Origin: Microvirga solisilvae
GTDB lineage: Bacteria; Pseudomonadota; Alphaproteobacteria; Rhizobiales; Beijerinckiaceae
Direction: 5' to 3'
DNA length: 64,000 nt
NCBI RefSeq assembly: GCF_022808595.1
Contig: NZ_JAKUCN010000009.1
Coordinates: forward strand, 42,187 to 106,186
Made by a program: the position numbers and the translations under genes
Notes under the pieces: generated by a model
Told to the model about the DNA's origin: nothing
The model's database searches: none
Seen by the model: only the letters and a program-made list of their open reading frames with translations
In this document: one piece after another, positions 1-8,322 of the stretch
How positions within the stretch are numbered: the stretch's first letter is position 1
Layout: each line of letters opens with the position of its first letter

Positions 1-478
1 GAACCTCGGTGAGCATCACATCGGGCTCGGCCTCGGTGAAGAAGCCGCCTCCCTTGACCGGCGGCAACTGGGCCGGGTCACCCAGCACGAGGACCGGCTT
101 GCCGAAAGAGAGAAGATCCCGCCCCAGCTCCTCGTCCACCATGGAGCATTCGTCGATGACGATGAGGTCTGATTTCGCCGCCTGGCTCTGCCGGTTGATG
201 ACGAATTGCGGCCCGTTCTCGTCCCCCTCCCGCGAGCGGTAGATCATGGAGTGGATGGTCGACGCATCGACGCAGCCTTTCGTGCGCAGCACGAGCGCCG
301 CCTTGCCCGTATAGGCCCCGAACGTGACCTCGCCGTCGACACCTTCGGCGATGTGCTTGGCGAGTGTCGTCTTACCGGTGCCTGCATATCCGAACAGGCG
401 GAAGACCGGACGATCGCCACGCCGAAGCCAATCGGCGACGGCCTTCAAAGCGGCATCCTGCTGCGGCGACCAGGTCAT
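1..478 (-). CDS. RecD-like ATP-dependent helicase, N-terminal part (truncated by window edge)
   Basis: The readable N-terminal 159 residues carry a P-loop GYAGTGKTT (Walker A, about residues 29-37), a Walker B-type LIVIDECSMVD and the helicase motif GDPAQLPPV. This is the arrangement of RecD/AAA_30 superfamily 1 helicases, which unwind DNA using ATP. The rest of the protein lies left of base 1, so its full length and C-terminal domains cannot be judged. The ATG overlaps the TGA stop of the upstream EamA gene as ATGA (475-478), which points to translational coupling and fixes the start. The family assignment is good; whether it is a RecD2 homologue or a phage-type exonuclease-associated helicase is open. 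Confidence 0.85.
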   Translation of the reverse strand, partial: MTWSPQQDAALKAVADWLRRGDRPVFRLFGYAGTGKTTLAKHIAEGVDGEVTFGAYTGKAALVLRTKGCVDASTIHSMIYRSREGDENGPQFVINRQSQAAKSDLIVIDECSMVDEELGRDLLSFGKPVLVLGDPAQLPPVKGGGFFTEAEPDVMLTEV

Positions 479-1452
479 GATGTTTTCGCCTCGCGGTTCA
501 GGCTGTAGATGAGGCCCGCGACGATGCAGCCGCTGCCGAGAAACACATAAGGATCGAGCGCCTCACCATAAAGCTGCCAGCCGACGAAGGCGATCAGCGG
601 GATGCGCAGGAAGTCGAGCGGCACGACCATGGTGGCATCCCCCCGGCGATAGGCATTGGTCAGGCAGTAATGCGAGAGCAGGCCGCCGAGGCAGATGCCG
701 ACGAGCGGCAAAAGATGCGCCGGCTCGATCGCGGACCAGAAGACCCGGCTCACGCCGGCGAGATTCATGGGCAGCTGAAGAAGGTTCATGAAAAACAGGA
801 TCGAGAAGGTGCTCTCGGTTTGTGTCAGGCGCTTCGTCATGATGGCGACGAGAGCGAAGGCAAACGCCACTCCCAGCACCAGAAGGCTTGCGGGCTGCAG
901 CGTTTCCGCGCCAGGGCGCAAAATGATCAGAACGCCTGCAAATCCTAGCAAAACAGCGACGAGACGCCCTCTCGTCAGGCGCTCCTTGAGCAGCGGGATC
1001 GCCAGTAATGCGACCCATGCAGGCGACGTGAATTCGAGCGCGAAAACGGTTGCGAGCGGCAGCAACGTGAGGCTGAACGCCCAGCCATCGGTGCCTGCGA
1101 AATGCAGGACGTTGCGCGCGAGGTGAAGTGGGAAGCGGCGCGGCTTGAGGCCCGGCCTCAGCTCGGGCTTGAGCCCCGCGAGGACGAGCAGGATCACGAT
1201 GCCCGCCGCGTTGCGGATGGCCAGCATCTCGAACACGGAGAATGTGTGCGCAAGCGCACGCACCGCGATGGCGGTGGCCGAGAAGGAGAGGAGCGCGCCA
1301 CCCATCCAGGCGACGACGGCGAGGAGATTGCGATGAGGCAAGACGGACCATGAGGAGCTGATGAACGATCCTCGATACCGCGCCTCACGCACGAGGTGAA
1401 GGGTCGAGCGAGAGGCAGGTTGCCGCGTCCCCGTCGAGATGCCTCTAAGCAT
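475..1452 (-). CDS. EamA/DMT-family membrane transporter
   Basis: A hydrophobic protein with about ten predicted membrane spans in two halves, typical of the drug/metabolite transporter (EamA) superfamily, which exports small metabolites across the inner membrane. The second half contains GDATMVVPLDFLRIPLIAFVG, a typical EamA run near the C terminus. The longest reading frame begins at 1521. I prefer the ATG at 1452 (about 325 aa) because GGAG lies nine bases before it; a TTG further in, just before the first span, would give the family's usual length near 285 aa. The gene ends in an ATGA overlap with the helicase gene, so the two are co-transcribed. The substrate cannot be read from sequence. 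Confidence 0.8.
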   Translation of the reverse strand: MLRGISTGTRQPASRSTLHLVREARYRGSFISSSWSVLPHRNLLAVVAWMGGALLSFSATAIAVRALAHTFSVFEMLAIRNAAGIVILLVLAGLKPELRPGLKPRRFPLHLARNVLHFAGTDGWAFSLTLLPLATVFALEFTSPAWVALLAIPLLKERLTRGRLVAVLLGFAGVLIILRPGAETLQPASLLVLGVAFAFALVAIMTKRLTQTESTFSILFFMNLLQLPMNLAGVSRVFWSAIEPAHLLPLVGICLGGLLSHYCLTNAYRRGDATMVVPLDFLRIPLIAFVGWQLYGEALDPYVFLGSGCIVAGLIYSLNREAKTS

Positions 1453-1985
1453 CGATCCAGACTCCACTCTTCTCCCTACGTCACGAGTCGCGCGAGGTGA
1501 TTCTTGAGTCATCGGGGGCATGAAGGTGCGTTTCGATCACCTTCGAGGCGGATTTTTCGTGCGGATCACGAAAAAATTTTCGAGCGCCGGAAATCGCTCT
1601 CATAGCACCTCCAAAACTTGTCTCATCTCACTCACGCCAAAGAGGTTTTCGAGATGCGTTCAGCAGCGTCATCAGCAAATGCTCGCCGTCGTCGAAAGAG
1701 CCGTAAGTCATTGAAATTGAATATGTTTCAAGTAGCACATAAAACTACTCTGAAGCATTCGAAGTGATACTTGAAGAGTCCGAAGAAGAGTCATTCCGAG
1801 TCGTTTCCAGCGCCTTCTTGGAAGCTCTGAAAGTGCAAGTTCAGGGACCTATCCAACCAAAAGTATCCACAGAAAAAGTGCGCGTTCTACTTTCTACACT
1901 TTCCGTTAATCGGAACCCGCTTGGTATAACGACGTTGCCTTGCAAGCGTGACGGTTGCACGCGAAGGCCCTTGAAGGAGGCGGCT
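1453..1985. other. Intergenic region upstream of the H1-like gene
   Basis: About 530 bases between the divergent EamA and H1-like genes. An open frame runs into the H1-like gene from 1764, but its first 74 codons have no ribosome site and an ordinary composition unlike the downstream protein, so I do not count them as coding. The stretch around 1700-1950 is AT-richer than its surroundings and probably holds promoters for both genes. I saw no convincing -35/-10 pair or RNA gene. Confidence 0.5.
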
Positions 1986-2570
1986 ATGCCGACAGACAAC
2001 AAGAACCCGCTGACAGCACTGTTCACGGGTGACACGGGTGCATCCCGCACCAAGAAGAAGACCGGAGCGAAGAAGAGCTCCAAGACCAGCGCGAAGAAGG
2101 CCAGCACTTCCTCGGCTCGCAAGAGCACGAAGAAGGCCGGCACGAAGACCGCTGCCAAGAAGACCACGGCCAAGAAGGCTGTGAAGTCTGCTGCTAAGAA
2201 GACCACTGCCAAGAAGGCCGTGAAGTCGACCGCGCGCAAGACCGCTGCCAAGAAGGCTGTGAAGTCGACCGCACGCAAGACCGCCGCCAAGAAGGCTGTG
2301 AAGTCTGCTGCTAAGAAGACCACCGCCAAGAAGGCCGTGAAGTCGACCGCGCGCAAGACGACGGCTCGCAAGCCTGCTGCCCGCAAGACCGCGGCCCGCA
2401 GCTCCAGCCGTACCGCCGTGAAGTCTTCGGCCCGCAAGACGGCTGCCCGTAAGACCACGACGAAGCGCGCTGCCGCCGCTTCGAGCCGCACCTCGGCTAC
2501 GAAGAAGTCCGGCAAGGTCGCGAAGCGTTCGACGGCTCGCAAGAGCCCCTCGAAGGCTCGCAAGCGCTAA
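1986..2570 (+). CDS. Histone H1-like lysine/alanine-rich DNA-binding protein
   Basis: A 194-residue protein. After a short neutral leader (MPTDNKNPLTALFTGD), almost all residues are K, A, T, S and R. Its middle is built from near-identical units of the type KKAVKSxARKTxA, repeated about five times at residues 50-125, followed by an arginine-richer tail. Such low-complexity basic tails resemble the eukaryotic H1 C-terminal domain and bacterial H1-like proteins (Hc1, AlgP), which bind DNA non-specifically and compact the nucleoid. The start is fixed by a perfect AAGGAGG five bases before the ATG. The DNA repeats make the gene prone to length change by slippage. The role in chromosome compaction is inferred from composition alone. 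Confidence 0.85.
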   Translation: MPTDNKNPLTALFTGDTGASRTKKKTGAKKSSKTSAKKASTSSARKSTKKAGTKTAAKKTTAKKAVKSAAKKTTAKKAVKSTARKTAAKKAVKSTARKTAAKKAVKSAAKKTTAKKAVKSTARKTTARKPAARKTAARSSSRTAVKSSARKTAARKTTTKRAAAASSRTSATKKSGKVAKRSTARKSPSKARKR

Positions 2571-2578
2571 AGCCTAGC

Positions 2579-2625
2579 ATGCCCCATGCGCCGGTCCGGA
2601 CCTGTCCTGATCGGCGCATGGGCAT
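2579..2625 (+). other. Stem-loop 3' of the H1-like gene
   Basis: The arm ATGCCCCATGCGCC (2579-2592) is matched by GGCGCATGGGCAT (2613-2625), giving a long stem with one bulge around a 20-base loop, eight bases after the stop codon. It lies just before the terminator hairpin and may stabilise the 3' end of the mRNA. Confidence 0.6.
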
Positions 2626-2629
2626 AAAA

Positions 2630-2663
2630 AATCGCCCGGTGAAAACCGGGCGATTTTCTTTTT
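2630..2663. terminator. Bidirectional rho-independent terminator
   Basis: An 11-bp perfect stem, AATCGCCCGGT (2630-2640) with ACCGGGCGATT (2645-2655) and a GAAA loop. It is followed on the plus strand by TTCTTTTT and on the minus strand by a T run read from the A run at 2626-2630. It sits between the convergent H1-like and PRC-barrel genes and can end both transcripts. Confidence 0.92.
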
Positions 2664-2681
2664 GGAATGGCCTGATGCCGT

Positions 2682-3092
2682 TTATCGGCCGGAGCTCATG
2701 GGATCGCTTTCGCCCCAATACGGAGTGGCGTTGTAGTAGCGGTGAACATGCTCTTCCCATTCCCGGTCGTAGGAGGCGTCATGGCCCTCGGCCGTGCGGC
2801 GGGGGGCTCCGCGCAGCTGATCCTCCGACAGGTTGAGCTCGTAGGCATCGAGCTCGGTATTGTACTTCAGGACGCTCCAGGGGAGCGTGTAGTATTCCTC
2901 GCCAAGACCCATGAAGCCGCCGAAGCTCATCACGGCATAGGCAACCTTGCCGGAGCGCTTCTCGATCATCACGCGTTCGATCGTACCGATTTTCTCGCCG
3001 TCAGAACGGCGGACCGGGGTGCCTTCCACCTTGTCGCTGGCGATCAGGTTGTGGGTCTCGCGAACGTCGCTGCTCTGTACATTCGTCTCCAT
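2682..3092 (-). CDS. PRC-barrel domain protein
   Basis: A 136-residue soluble protein. The N-terminal half has the PRC-barrel pattern: ASDKVEGTPVRRSDGEKIG, then IERVMIEKRSGKVAYAVMSF and LPWSVLKYN. PRC-barrels are small beta-barrels related to the RimM and photosynthetic reaction-centre H-subunit domains; stand-alone copies are common in alphaproteobacteria and often stress-linked. The C-terminal third is acidic and polar (YDREWEEHVHRYY). The start at 3092 has GGGAG about seven bases upstream; a longer frame from 3161 has no ribosome site. The gene shares its terminator with the convergent H1-like gene. The exact function is unknown. Confidence 0.85.
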   Translation of the reverse strand: METNVQSSDVRETHNLIASDKVEGTPVRRSDGEKIGTIERVMIEKRSGKVAYAVMSFGGFMGLGEEYYTLPWSVLKYNTELDAYELNLSEDQLRGAPRRTAEGHDASYDREWEEHVHRYYNATPYWGESDPMSSGR

Positions 3093-3291
3093 TCTCTCAC
3101 TCCCTTCGATCCTTGAGATGTAAGGCAACGCTGGGGTCTGGAAGCCGTTCCGGCCGAGCACCGTATGCGCGACCTAAGCAGCTTAAGGCTTTCAAGGGTC
3201 CTGCGGCATCAAGCGCAGCCATAGGAACCGGCCTATCACGGTCACGTTGAACCCTCGTTTTCGCCTTTCAAGGACAACGAAGGAGAGTGCC

Positions 3292-4455
3292 ATGCCCGTT
3301 CGCCAGAAGCCGGTCGAGGAGCAAGTGGTCGTCATCACGGGGGCTTCGAGCGGCATCGGCCTCGCGACAGCGCACATGTTCGCCTCGCGTGGAGCCAAAG
3401 GTCTCGTGCTCGTCGCCCGCAACGAAGAGGCCCTGCGTAAGATCGCCGGCGAACTCAGCCGAGGCGGCACCCGCGCCATCGCCGTGCCTGCTGATGTGAG
3501 CAAGCATGAGGATATCGAACGGATCGCCCGCACCGCCATCGACACCTTCGGCGGCTTCGATACCTGGGTGAACGATGCGGCGGTGGCTCTCTACGGCTCC
3601 CTCGACAAGATCCCGATGGAGGATCAGCGCCAGCTCTTCGAGGTCAATTACTGGGGCGTGGTCGATGCCTCGCTCGTGGCCGCCGAGCACCTGCGCCAAC
3701 GCGGCGGCACCATCATCAATGTGGGCAGCGTCCTATCCGAGCGCGCCATGATCCTGCAGACGCAGTACTCGGCCTCGAAGCACGCGGTGAAGGCCTTCAC
3801 GGACGGCCTGCGCATGGAGCTCGAAGAACAGGGTGCACCGGTCGCCGTCACCCTCATCAAGCCCTCGTCCATCGACACGCCCTATGTCGAGCATGCCCGC
3901 AACTACCTCGACAAGGAGACAGCCGTTCCGCCTCCGGCCTATGATCCGCACCTCGTGGCGAAGGCCATCGTCTTCGCGGCCGAGCATCATCGTCGCGAGC
4001 TCACCATCGGTTTCGGCGGATGGGTGATCGGCGCCATGGGCAAGGTCGCGCCGCGCATGCTGGACAAGGCGATGGAATGGACGGGCTACGGCTCGCAGAC
4101 CACCAACCAGCCCGAGCGGCGCGAGATGCGCGACAATCTCTACCGCGCCCGGGAAGATGGCGACGTGTACTCGTCGCTGCCGGGAGAACCGCGCAAGACG
4201 AGCCTGCTGCTCGAAGCACAGCTCCATCCCTTCGCAACGGCCGCTGTTCTCGCCGGGATCGGCGCCGTGGTGGCAAGCATGCTGTTCGGCTCCTTCGCTG
4301 CAGGCGGACGCCGGACGAGCCACGCGAAGCGCCCGACGCCGCGCTACCAGCCCACTATGCGCCGAACCGGCAATGGGCACGACAAGCGCACCATGGGCCC
4401 TGGCCATGTCAGCCAGCGCAATGCGGGCGAAGGCCGGCCGCAGCCGCGCCACTGA
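3292..4455 (+). CDS. SDR-family oxidoreductase with C-terminal membrane segment
   Basis: A 387-residue protein. The first 250 residues are a classical short-chain dehydrogenase: the NAD(P) glycine motif TGASSGIG near residue 16, an NDAA-type motif, the catalytic serine region NVGSVLS and YSASK with the catalytic Tyr and Lys. It is about 130 residues longer than the classical family; the tail contains one hydrophobic segment (AAVLAGIGAVVASMLFGSFA) and then a basic end, suggesting anchoring at the membrane. AAGGAG lies six bases before the ATG and a 14-bp hairpin follows the stop. It is a single gene beside mepA. The substrate cannot be predicted. Confidence 0.88.
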   Translation: MPVRQKPVEEQVVVITGASSGIGLATAHMFASRGAKGLVLVARNEEALRKIAGELSRGGTRAIAVPADVSKHEDIERIARTAIDTFGGFDTWVNDAAVALYGSLDKIPMEDQRQLFEVNYWGVVDASLVAAEHLRQRGGTIINVGSVLSERAMILQTQYSASKHAVKAFTDGLRMELEEQGAPVAVTLIKPSSIDTPYVEHARNYLDKETAVPPPAYDPHLVAKAIVFAAEHHRRELTIGFGGWVIGAMGKVAPRMLDKAMEWTGYGSQTTNQPERREMRDNLYRAREDGDVYSSLPGEPRKTSLLLEAQLHPFATAAVLAGIGAVVASMLFGSFAAGGRRTSHAKRPTPRYQPTMRRTGNGHDKRTMGPGHVSQRNAGEGRPQPRH

Positions 4456-4463
4456 ATGCCATC

Positions 4464-4494
4464 GATGAGGCAGGATCATGGATCCTGCCTCATC
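4464..4494 (+). terminator. Perfect 14-bp hairpin after the SDR gene
   Basis: GATGAGGCAGGATC (4464-4477) pairs exactly with GATCCTGCCTCATC (4481-4494) around a three-base loop, nine bases after the SDR stop. No T run follows, so it may be an mRNA end-protecting or weak termination hairpin. Confidence 0.65.
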
Positions 4495-4560
4495 CTTCAG
4501 CGACACCATGACAGCCGGGGAGCCATTCCGCACTAGGCCTGCGCAGGTTAGCCTCTCCGC

Positions 4561-5472
4561 ATGAATCCGATTCGCTCGCTTGCTCTCATCGCTGCGCTCG
4601 CCATCGGCGGCCCGGCCCTCGCCCAGGACAGAGGCTCGGTCGATCCGAAGCCGCTGCCGCCTCTCGCCAACCCGAACGACCCGAAGCTCGCTGCCAAGGA
4701 ATTGTTCGGCCGCAAGACTGCGCCGGCCTCTCTTCAGGCGCGCTCCATCGGCAGCTATGCGCGCGGCTGCGTGGCCGGCGCGACGGCGATCCCGGTGGAT
4801 GGAGAGACGTGGCAGGTGATGCGCCTGTCGCGCAACCGCAACTGGGGACATCCGCATCTCATCGCTCTGCTGCAGCGCCTCTCAGCGCGGATGCCCAGCA
4901 TCAATGGATGGCCAGGACTTCTCATCGGCGACATCGCCCAGCCGCGCGGCGGCCCCATGATCACAGGCCATGCCTCACACCAGATCGGGCTCGATGCGGA
5001 TGTGTGGCTCACTCCCATGCCGAACCGCCGTCTGTCTCGTCTGGAGCGGGAGGAAATGTCCGCCACCAACATGGTGCGTAGCGACTGGCTCGATATCGAT
5101 CCCGCGATCTGGACACCGCAGCACACGGCGCTCATCCGCGCCGCCGCGTCCGAGCGCGGCGTGGCGCGCATCTTCGTGAATCCGGCGATCAAGAAAGCAC
5201 TCTGCCGCGAGGCGGGATCGGATCGGGGATGGTTGTCGAAGGTGCGGCCGACCTGGGGCCACAACTATCATTTCCATATCCGCATGGCCTGCCCTGCGGG
5301 CGATGCAAGCTGCTCGGATCAGGATCCGCCGCCCGGCGGCGACGGGTGCGGCGCGGAACTCGCGAACTGGTTCACGCCGGAGATGCTGCATCCCAAACCC
5401 GGCAAGCCGCGTCCGCCTTTGACGCTGGCGCAATTGCCGGAGGAATGCCGGAGCGTTCTCGTTTCACCATGA
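4561..5472 (+). CDS. mepA: Penicillin-insensitive murein endopeptidase MepA
   Basis: A 303-residue periplasmic zinc peptidase that cleaves D-alanyl-meso-diaminopimelyl cross-links in peptidoglycan. A signal peptide is visible (MNPIRSLALIAALAIGGPALAQ, cleavage after ALA). The LAS-family zinc site is complete: HASHQIGLDAD (His and Asp ligands, about residues 139-149) and WGHNYHFHIR (HxH, near residue 237). Paired cysteines in the C-terminal third fit an exported, disulfide-bonded enzyme. The length matches MepA of other proteobacteria, with a proline-rich C-terminal extension. It converges with msrA. Confidence 0.93.
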   Translation: MNPIRSLALIAALAIGGPALAQDRGSVDPKPLPPLANPNDPKLAAKELFGRKTAPASLQARSIGSYARGCVAGATAIPVDGETWQVMRLSRNRNWGHPHLIALLQRLSARMPSINGWPGLLIGDIAQPRGGPMITGHASHQIGLDADVWLTPMPNRRLSRLEREEMSATNMVRSDWLDIDPAIWTPQHTALIRAAASERGVARIFVNPAIKKALCREAGSDRGWLSKVRPTWGHNYHFHIRMACPAGDASCSDQDPPPGGDGCGAELANWFTPEMLHPKPGKPRPPLTLAQLPEECRSVLVSP

Positions 5473-5477
5473 AAGAA

Positions 5478-5501
5478 CGCAGGCGGAGCATTCCGCCTGC
5501 G
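5478..5501 (-). terminator. Terminator hairpin between mepA and msrA
   Basis: CGCAGGCGGA (5478-5487) pairs with TCCGCCTGCG (5492-5501) over a GCAT loop. Read on the minus strand it is followed by TTCTTTC, so it mainly serves msrA; it also lies directly behind mepA. Confidence 0.7.
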
Positions 5502-5509
5502 TGTCGCAT

Positions 5510-6169
5510 TCACTCAGCAGCGATGCCGGTACCGATCTGGCATGACACGCCCGTGCCGCCGAGGCCGCAATAGCCGTTCGGATTCTTCGCCAGATATTGC
5601 TGGTGGTAATCCTCAGCGAAATAGAACGGGCCTGCGTCCAGGATCTCGGTGGTGACGGCATCAAAGCCGCGCTCCGCCAGCGCTTTCGCATAAGCGGCTT
5701 TCGAGGCCTCCGCCGCCTGACGCTGAGCATCATTGAACACGTAGATGCCGGAGCGATATTGCGTGCCGACATCATTGCCCTGACGCATGCCCTGCGTGGG
5801 GTCGTGGTTCTCCCAAAAGGTCTTGAGCAGCGCCTCGTAGGACGTCTTCTTCGGATCGAAGACAACGAGCACGACCTCGTTGTGCCCGGTCATGCCTGAG
5901 CATACCTCTTCATAAGTGGGGTTGGGCGTAAGGCCGGCCGCATAACCTACGGCGGTCACCCAGATGCCGTCGCCCATCTGCCAGAACTTGCGCTCGGCAC
6001 CCCAGAAGCAGCCGAGCCCGAACACCGCCTTTTCCATGCCGTCCGGATAAGGCGGCTGGAGCGGACGGCCATTGATGAAATGACGCTCGGCGGTGGGAAG
6101 CGGAGCCGTGCGTCCGGGCAATGCCTGGTCGGGGGTGGGGATCGTGACGGGTTTGCGGAAGCTGAACAT
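5510..6169 (-). CDS. msrA: Peptide-methionine (S)-S-oxide reductase MsrA
   Basis: A 219-residue cytoplasmic repair enzyme that reduces methionine-S-sulfoxide in proteins using thioredoxin. The catalytic GCFWGAE motif (Cys about residue 54) is present, followed by the [31 protein letters not shown] and DYHQQYL blocks of the family. Resolving cysteines are present at the C terminus ([13 protein letters not shown]). The start at 6169 is supported by AGAGAGG five bases upstream; the frame extends to 6238 without a ribosome site. No MsrB is fused or adjacent. Confidence 0.95.
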   Translation of the reverse strand: MFSFRKPVTIPTPDQALPGRTAPLPTAERHFINGRPLQPPYPDGMEKAVFGLGCFWGAERKFWQMGDGIWVTAVGYAAGLTPNPTYEEVCSGMTGHNEVVLVVFDPKKTSYEALLKTFWENHDPTQGMRQGNDVGTQYRSGIYVFNDAQRQAAEASKAAYAKALAERGFDAVTTEILDAGPFYFAEDYHQQYLAKNPNGYCGLGGTGVSCQIGTGIAAE

Positions 6170-6256
6170 GGAGGCCTCTCTTGTGACCTGCCTTATGTAG
6201 TTATCCAGCCCCGCTCGCGGGAGGGCAGCCGCCCTCACCTTGCCGTGAAAGCCGTA

Positions 6257-6577
6257 TCAACGCCCGGCGAGATAGCCGACGGGCTCGAGCGGCTTCTGTC
6301 CGATCCAGATCAGCAGCGCACCGACCAGGAATGCGGTCAGCGACGCCGGAAGCTGGAGAAGATTGCTGACGATGGGATCCCACAGCCAAGGATAGGTGCG
6401 CGCAGCCACCTGCCCCTCGAACCCTGTCGGGCCGCCCGGGAACAGGGTGCCAGCGGCGCCCGAGATCGAGGCGAACGAAACCGTGTGATTGACGATGGAA
6501 CGGGTTCCGTCGATCACCAGACCAACGAAGCCGATTGCGACGAGCAGAAGCCCCAAACTACGCGCCAGGAATTTCAA
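6257..6577 (-). CDS. Small two-span membrane protein, unknown function
   Basis: About 106 residues with two hydrophobic segments (LARSLGLLLVAIGFVGLVIDG and LLQLPASLTAFLVGALLIWIG) separated by an exposed loop, ending LEPVGYLAGR. I propose the TTG at 6577 (LKFLARS) because AGAGG lies about eight bases upstream and the residues before it have no membrane or domain character; the open frame extends to 6727. It resembles short conserved membrane proteins of Hyphomicrobiales, but I cannot assign a function. It is monocistronic, next to tRNA-Ser. Confidence 0.6.
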   Translation of the reverse strand: MKFLARSLGLLLVAIGFVGLVIDGTRSIVNHTVSFASISGAAGTLFPGGPTGFEGQVAARTYPWLWDPIVSNLLQLPASLTAFLVGALLIWIGQKPLEPVGYLAGR

Positions 6578-6782
6578 GGAAGGATACCTCTCCAAACAGA
6601 GGGGGAAATCTAGTGCGCTTCCTACATGACGCAAAGTCATCCTGTCTAAACTTTCTTGAGTTCGGTCTTGCCTTTTGCACCGTTTTGGCGCTACAGGAGC
6701 GCTCCGCGTTGGTGCGGGGAATCTCATCTAGTTCGCAACCACATGCGAACAAGGTTTCATAACCTGAAAAAGATTCCATGCT

Positions 6783-6872
6783 GGAGGGGTGGCCGAGTGG
6801 TTGAAGGCGCACGCCTGGAAAGTGTGTATACGGGAAACCGTATCGCGGGTTCGAATCCCGCTCCCTCCGCCA
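6783..6872 (+). tRNA. tRNA-Ser (anticodon GGA)
   Basis: A 90-nt class II tRNA including an encoded CCA. The acceptor arm GGAGGGG pairs with TCCCTCC (6862-6868, one G-T pair), the D arm reads GGCCGAGTGGTTGAAGGC, the anticodon stem CACGC/GTGTG holds loop CTGGAAA with anticodon GGA, and a long variable arm TATACGGGAAACCGTAT is typical of tRNA-Ser. The T arm is GCGGG-TTCGAAT-CCCGC. Its 3' end is the insertion site of the following genomic island. Confidence 0.97.
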
Positions 6873-6875
6873 TTA
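6859..6875 (+). repeat. attL: 17-bp core at the tRNA-Ser 3' end
   Basis: CGCTCCCTCCGCCATTA, covering the last T-arm bases, the acceptor 3' strand and CCA of tRNA-Ser, is repeated exactly at 36156-36172. The next about 40 bases also show imperfect similarity between the two ends (TCTCT, then TTCTAGG). Confidence 0.88.
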
Positions 6876-7082
6876 ATCTCTAAAATTCCGTTTGTTTCTA
6901 GGGGCTTTTTGGATCTTCACGAGACCTCACCCCTCATAATACCCCACATTTTCGACTGCACTGTACCGGATCAATCTGGACCCTGCAGGCCGATTCCATG
7001 GCATAGCTGAATGCCCGACAGCCTCCTACTTGGCCGCCACAAGATAACCTTTTAGCATCCAGGCTAAATATCAGGGGCGCTC

Positions 7083-8108
7083 ATGAGACAAATTGTTCAA
7101 AGGATTTGCTGGAATACAAACGGCTGGCAGCATCCAAGCGGGGACGGTCGATACGAAAGCGAAGGATCGTACCCCCACGAGAATGGATTTGGATTTGAGG
7201 AATGGAACTTCCGCACCGAGGATGCCTTCGAAGATTACGTGTACGGTTACATGTACAATCCACCAGCGATCCAAAAGCTGCAAGCCCAGAACATCTTCGA
7301 CATATACTTCTGGACTATGGAGCCCCAGACGAAGCAGAGGCTCGTCGTCGGAATGTACAAACGGGCAAGCCGCGCAGGTGAGGATGAATACAAGAAGCTG
7401 ACGGCCTATTTTGAGAAGAAGGGGATTTTCAAGCGCCGGGCGCGGGAATTGGAAGCCAACCTCCCCGACGGCCATGGCACCGGTGCAAATATTCAGACCC
7501 TTAAGAAGACAAACCTTCTGAGCATTAAGTGCCGGAGGGAGAACGTGGTGCGTTTCAGTGAGCCATTCCCGCTTGAAGACTTAGTCACGAAGAGCGTTGG
7601 GCATCGCTTCACCAATTATTCTGACATCACCAAGCTCAAACGGAAGACCGCTCCCACGCCAACGAGATCGAGCCAAAAGTCACTCAATGAGGACGAATAT
7701 TACCGTGAGACGCTCGCAAGGCGCAGGAAGGTGATCCCCCAACACAATAGGCTGTCCAACAGCTTTTGTACTTGGCTGAGAAAGAACGGAATTGCTTCTG
7801 TTCAAGAGAAGGACTGGATCGACGTAGGGTTCAAGCTAGGGCAGAGAACGTGCCTAGCTGAAATCAAGATTTGCCAGGAATATGGGACACGGAAGGCCAT
7901 CCGTGAAGCGATGGGGCAGGTGTTGGAGTACAATTATTACCCAGGCCGCTCGCCCGCAGATCTCTGGTTGATCGTGCTGGATCAAACTCCGACTCCCAGT
8001 GACAAACAGTACATCCGCCAAGTGAGAGAAGCCCTGAACCTGCCTATCACTGTTGCTTGGGTTGATGGATCAAGCTTTACATTTGAAAGAAAGCTACAAA
8101 GGCTGTGA
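7083..8108 (+). CDS. PD-(D/E)XK endonuclease-like protein, putative restriction enzyme
   Basis: A 341-residue protein I do not recognise as a named restriction enzyme. The C-terminal third shows a nuclease core of the PD-(D/E)XK type: DWIDVGF (Asp 244/247), then AEIK (Glu260, Lys262), then a helix with MGQVLEYNYY near residues 278-287, a usual Q-x-x-x-Y pattern. The N-terminal 200 residues (aromatic-rich, with FEEWNFRTEDAFEDYVYGY) have no domain I can name and could bind DNA or a modified base. AGGGG precedes the ATG. It is the first of five same-strand genes and sits upstream of vsr and a cytosine methyltransferase, so a cognate restriction partner is the simplest reading. The catalytic call is inference from motif spacing. 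Confidence 0.6.
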   Translation: MRQIVQRICWNTNGWQHPSGDGRYESEGSYPHENGFGFEEWNFRTEDAFEDYVYGYMYNPPAIQKLQAQNIFDIYFWTMEPQTKQRLVVGMYKRASRAGEDEYKKLTAYFEKKGIFKRRARELEANLPDGHGTGANIQTLKKTNLLSIKCRRENVVRFSEPFPLEDLVTKSVGHRFTNYSDITKLKRKTAPTPTRSSQKSLNEDEYYRETLARRRKVIPQHNRLSNSFCTWLRKNGIASVQEKDWIDVGFKLGQRTCLAEIKICQEYGTRKAIREAMGQVLEYNYYPGRSPADLWLIVLDQTPTPSDKQYIRQVREALNLPITVAWVDGSSFTFERKLQRL

Positions 8109-8322
8109 TCAGATACTCCATCCGTCACCTACCTCAGTCAAACTGATTTATGAGGTTTGCCCCCTATGATGAGCAAGGGAGCCTCCTTTAGGAAGACGCC
8201 ATTTCGGGCCTATGAATCTACCACCATTTTCTCGTCAGAGGCGCCTATGAGCCTGTTCCGCCTCCACATCCTATATGAGGAGCCAATCCTAAGATTAAGC
8301 TACCTCACTTGGGGCGAACCCC

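Noticed and set aside
1841..2563. 240-residue minus-strand frame over the H1-like gene
   Set aside because: Mirror of Lys/Ala repeats (AVLRAVDFTAFLA); no start signal.
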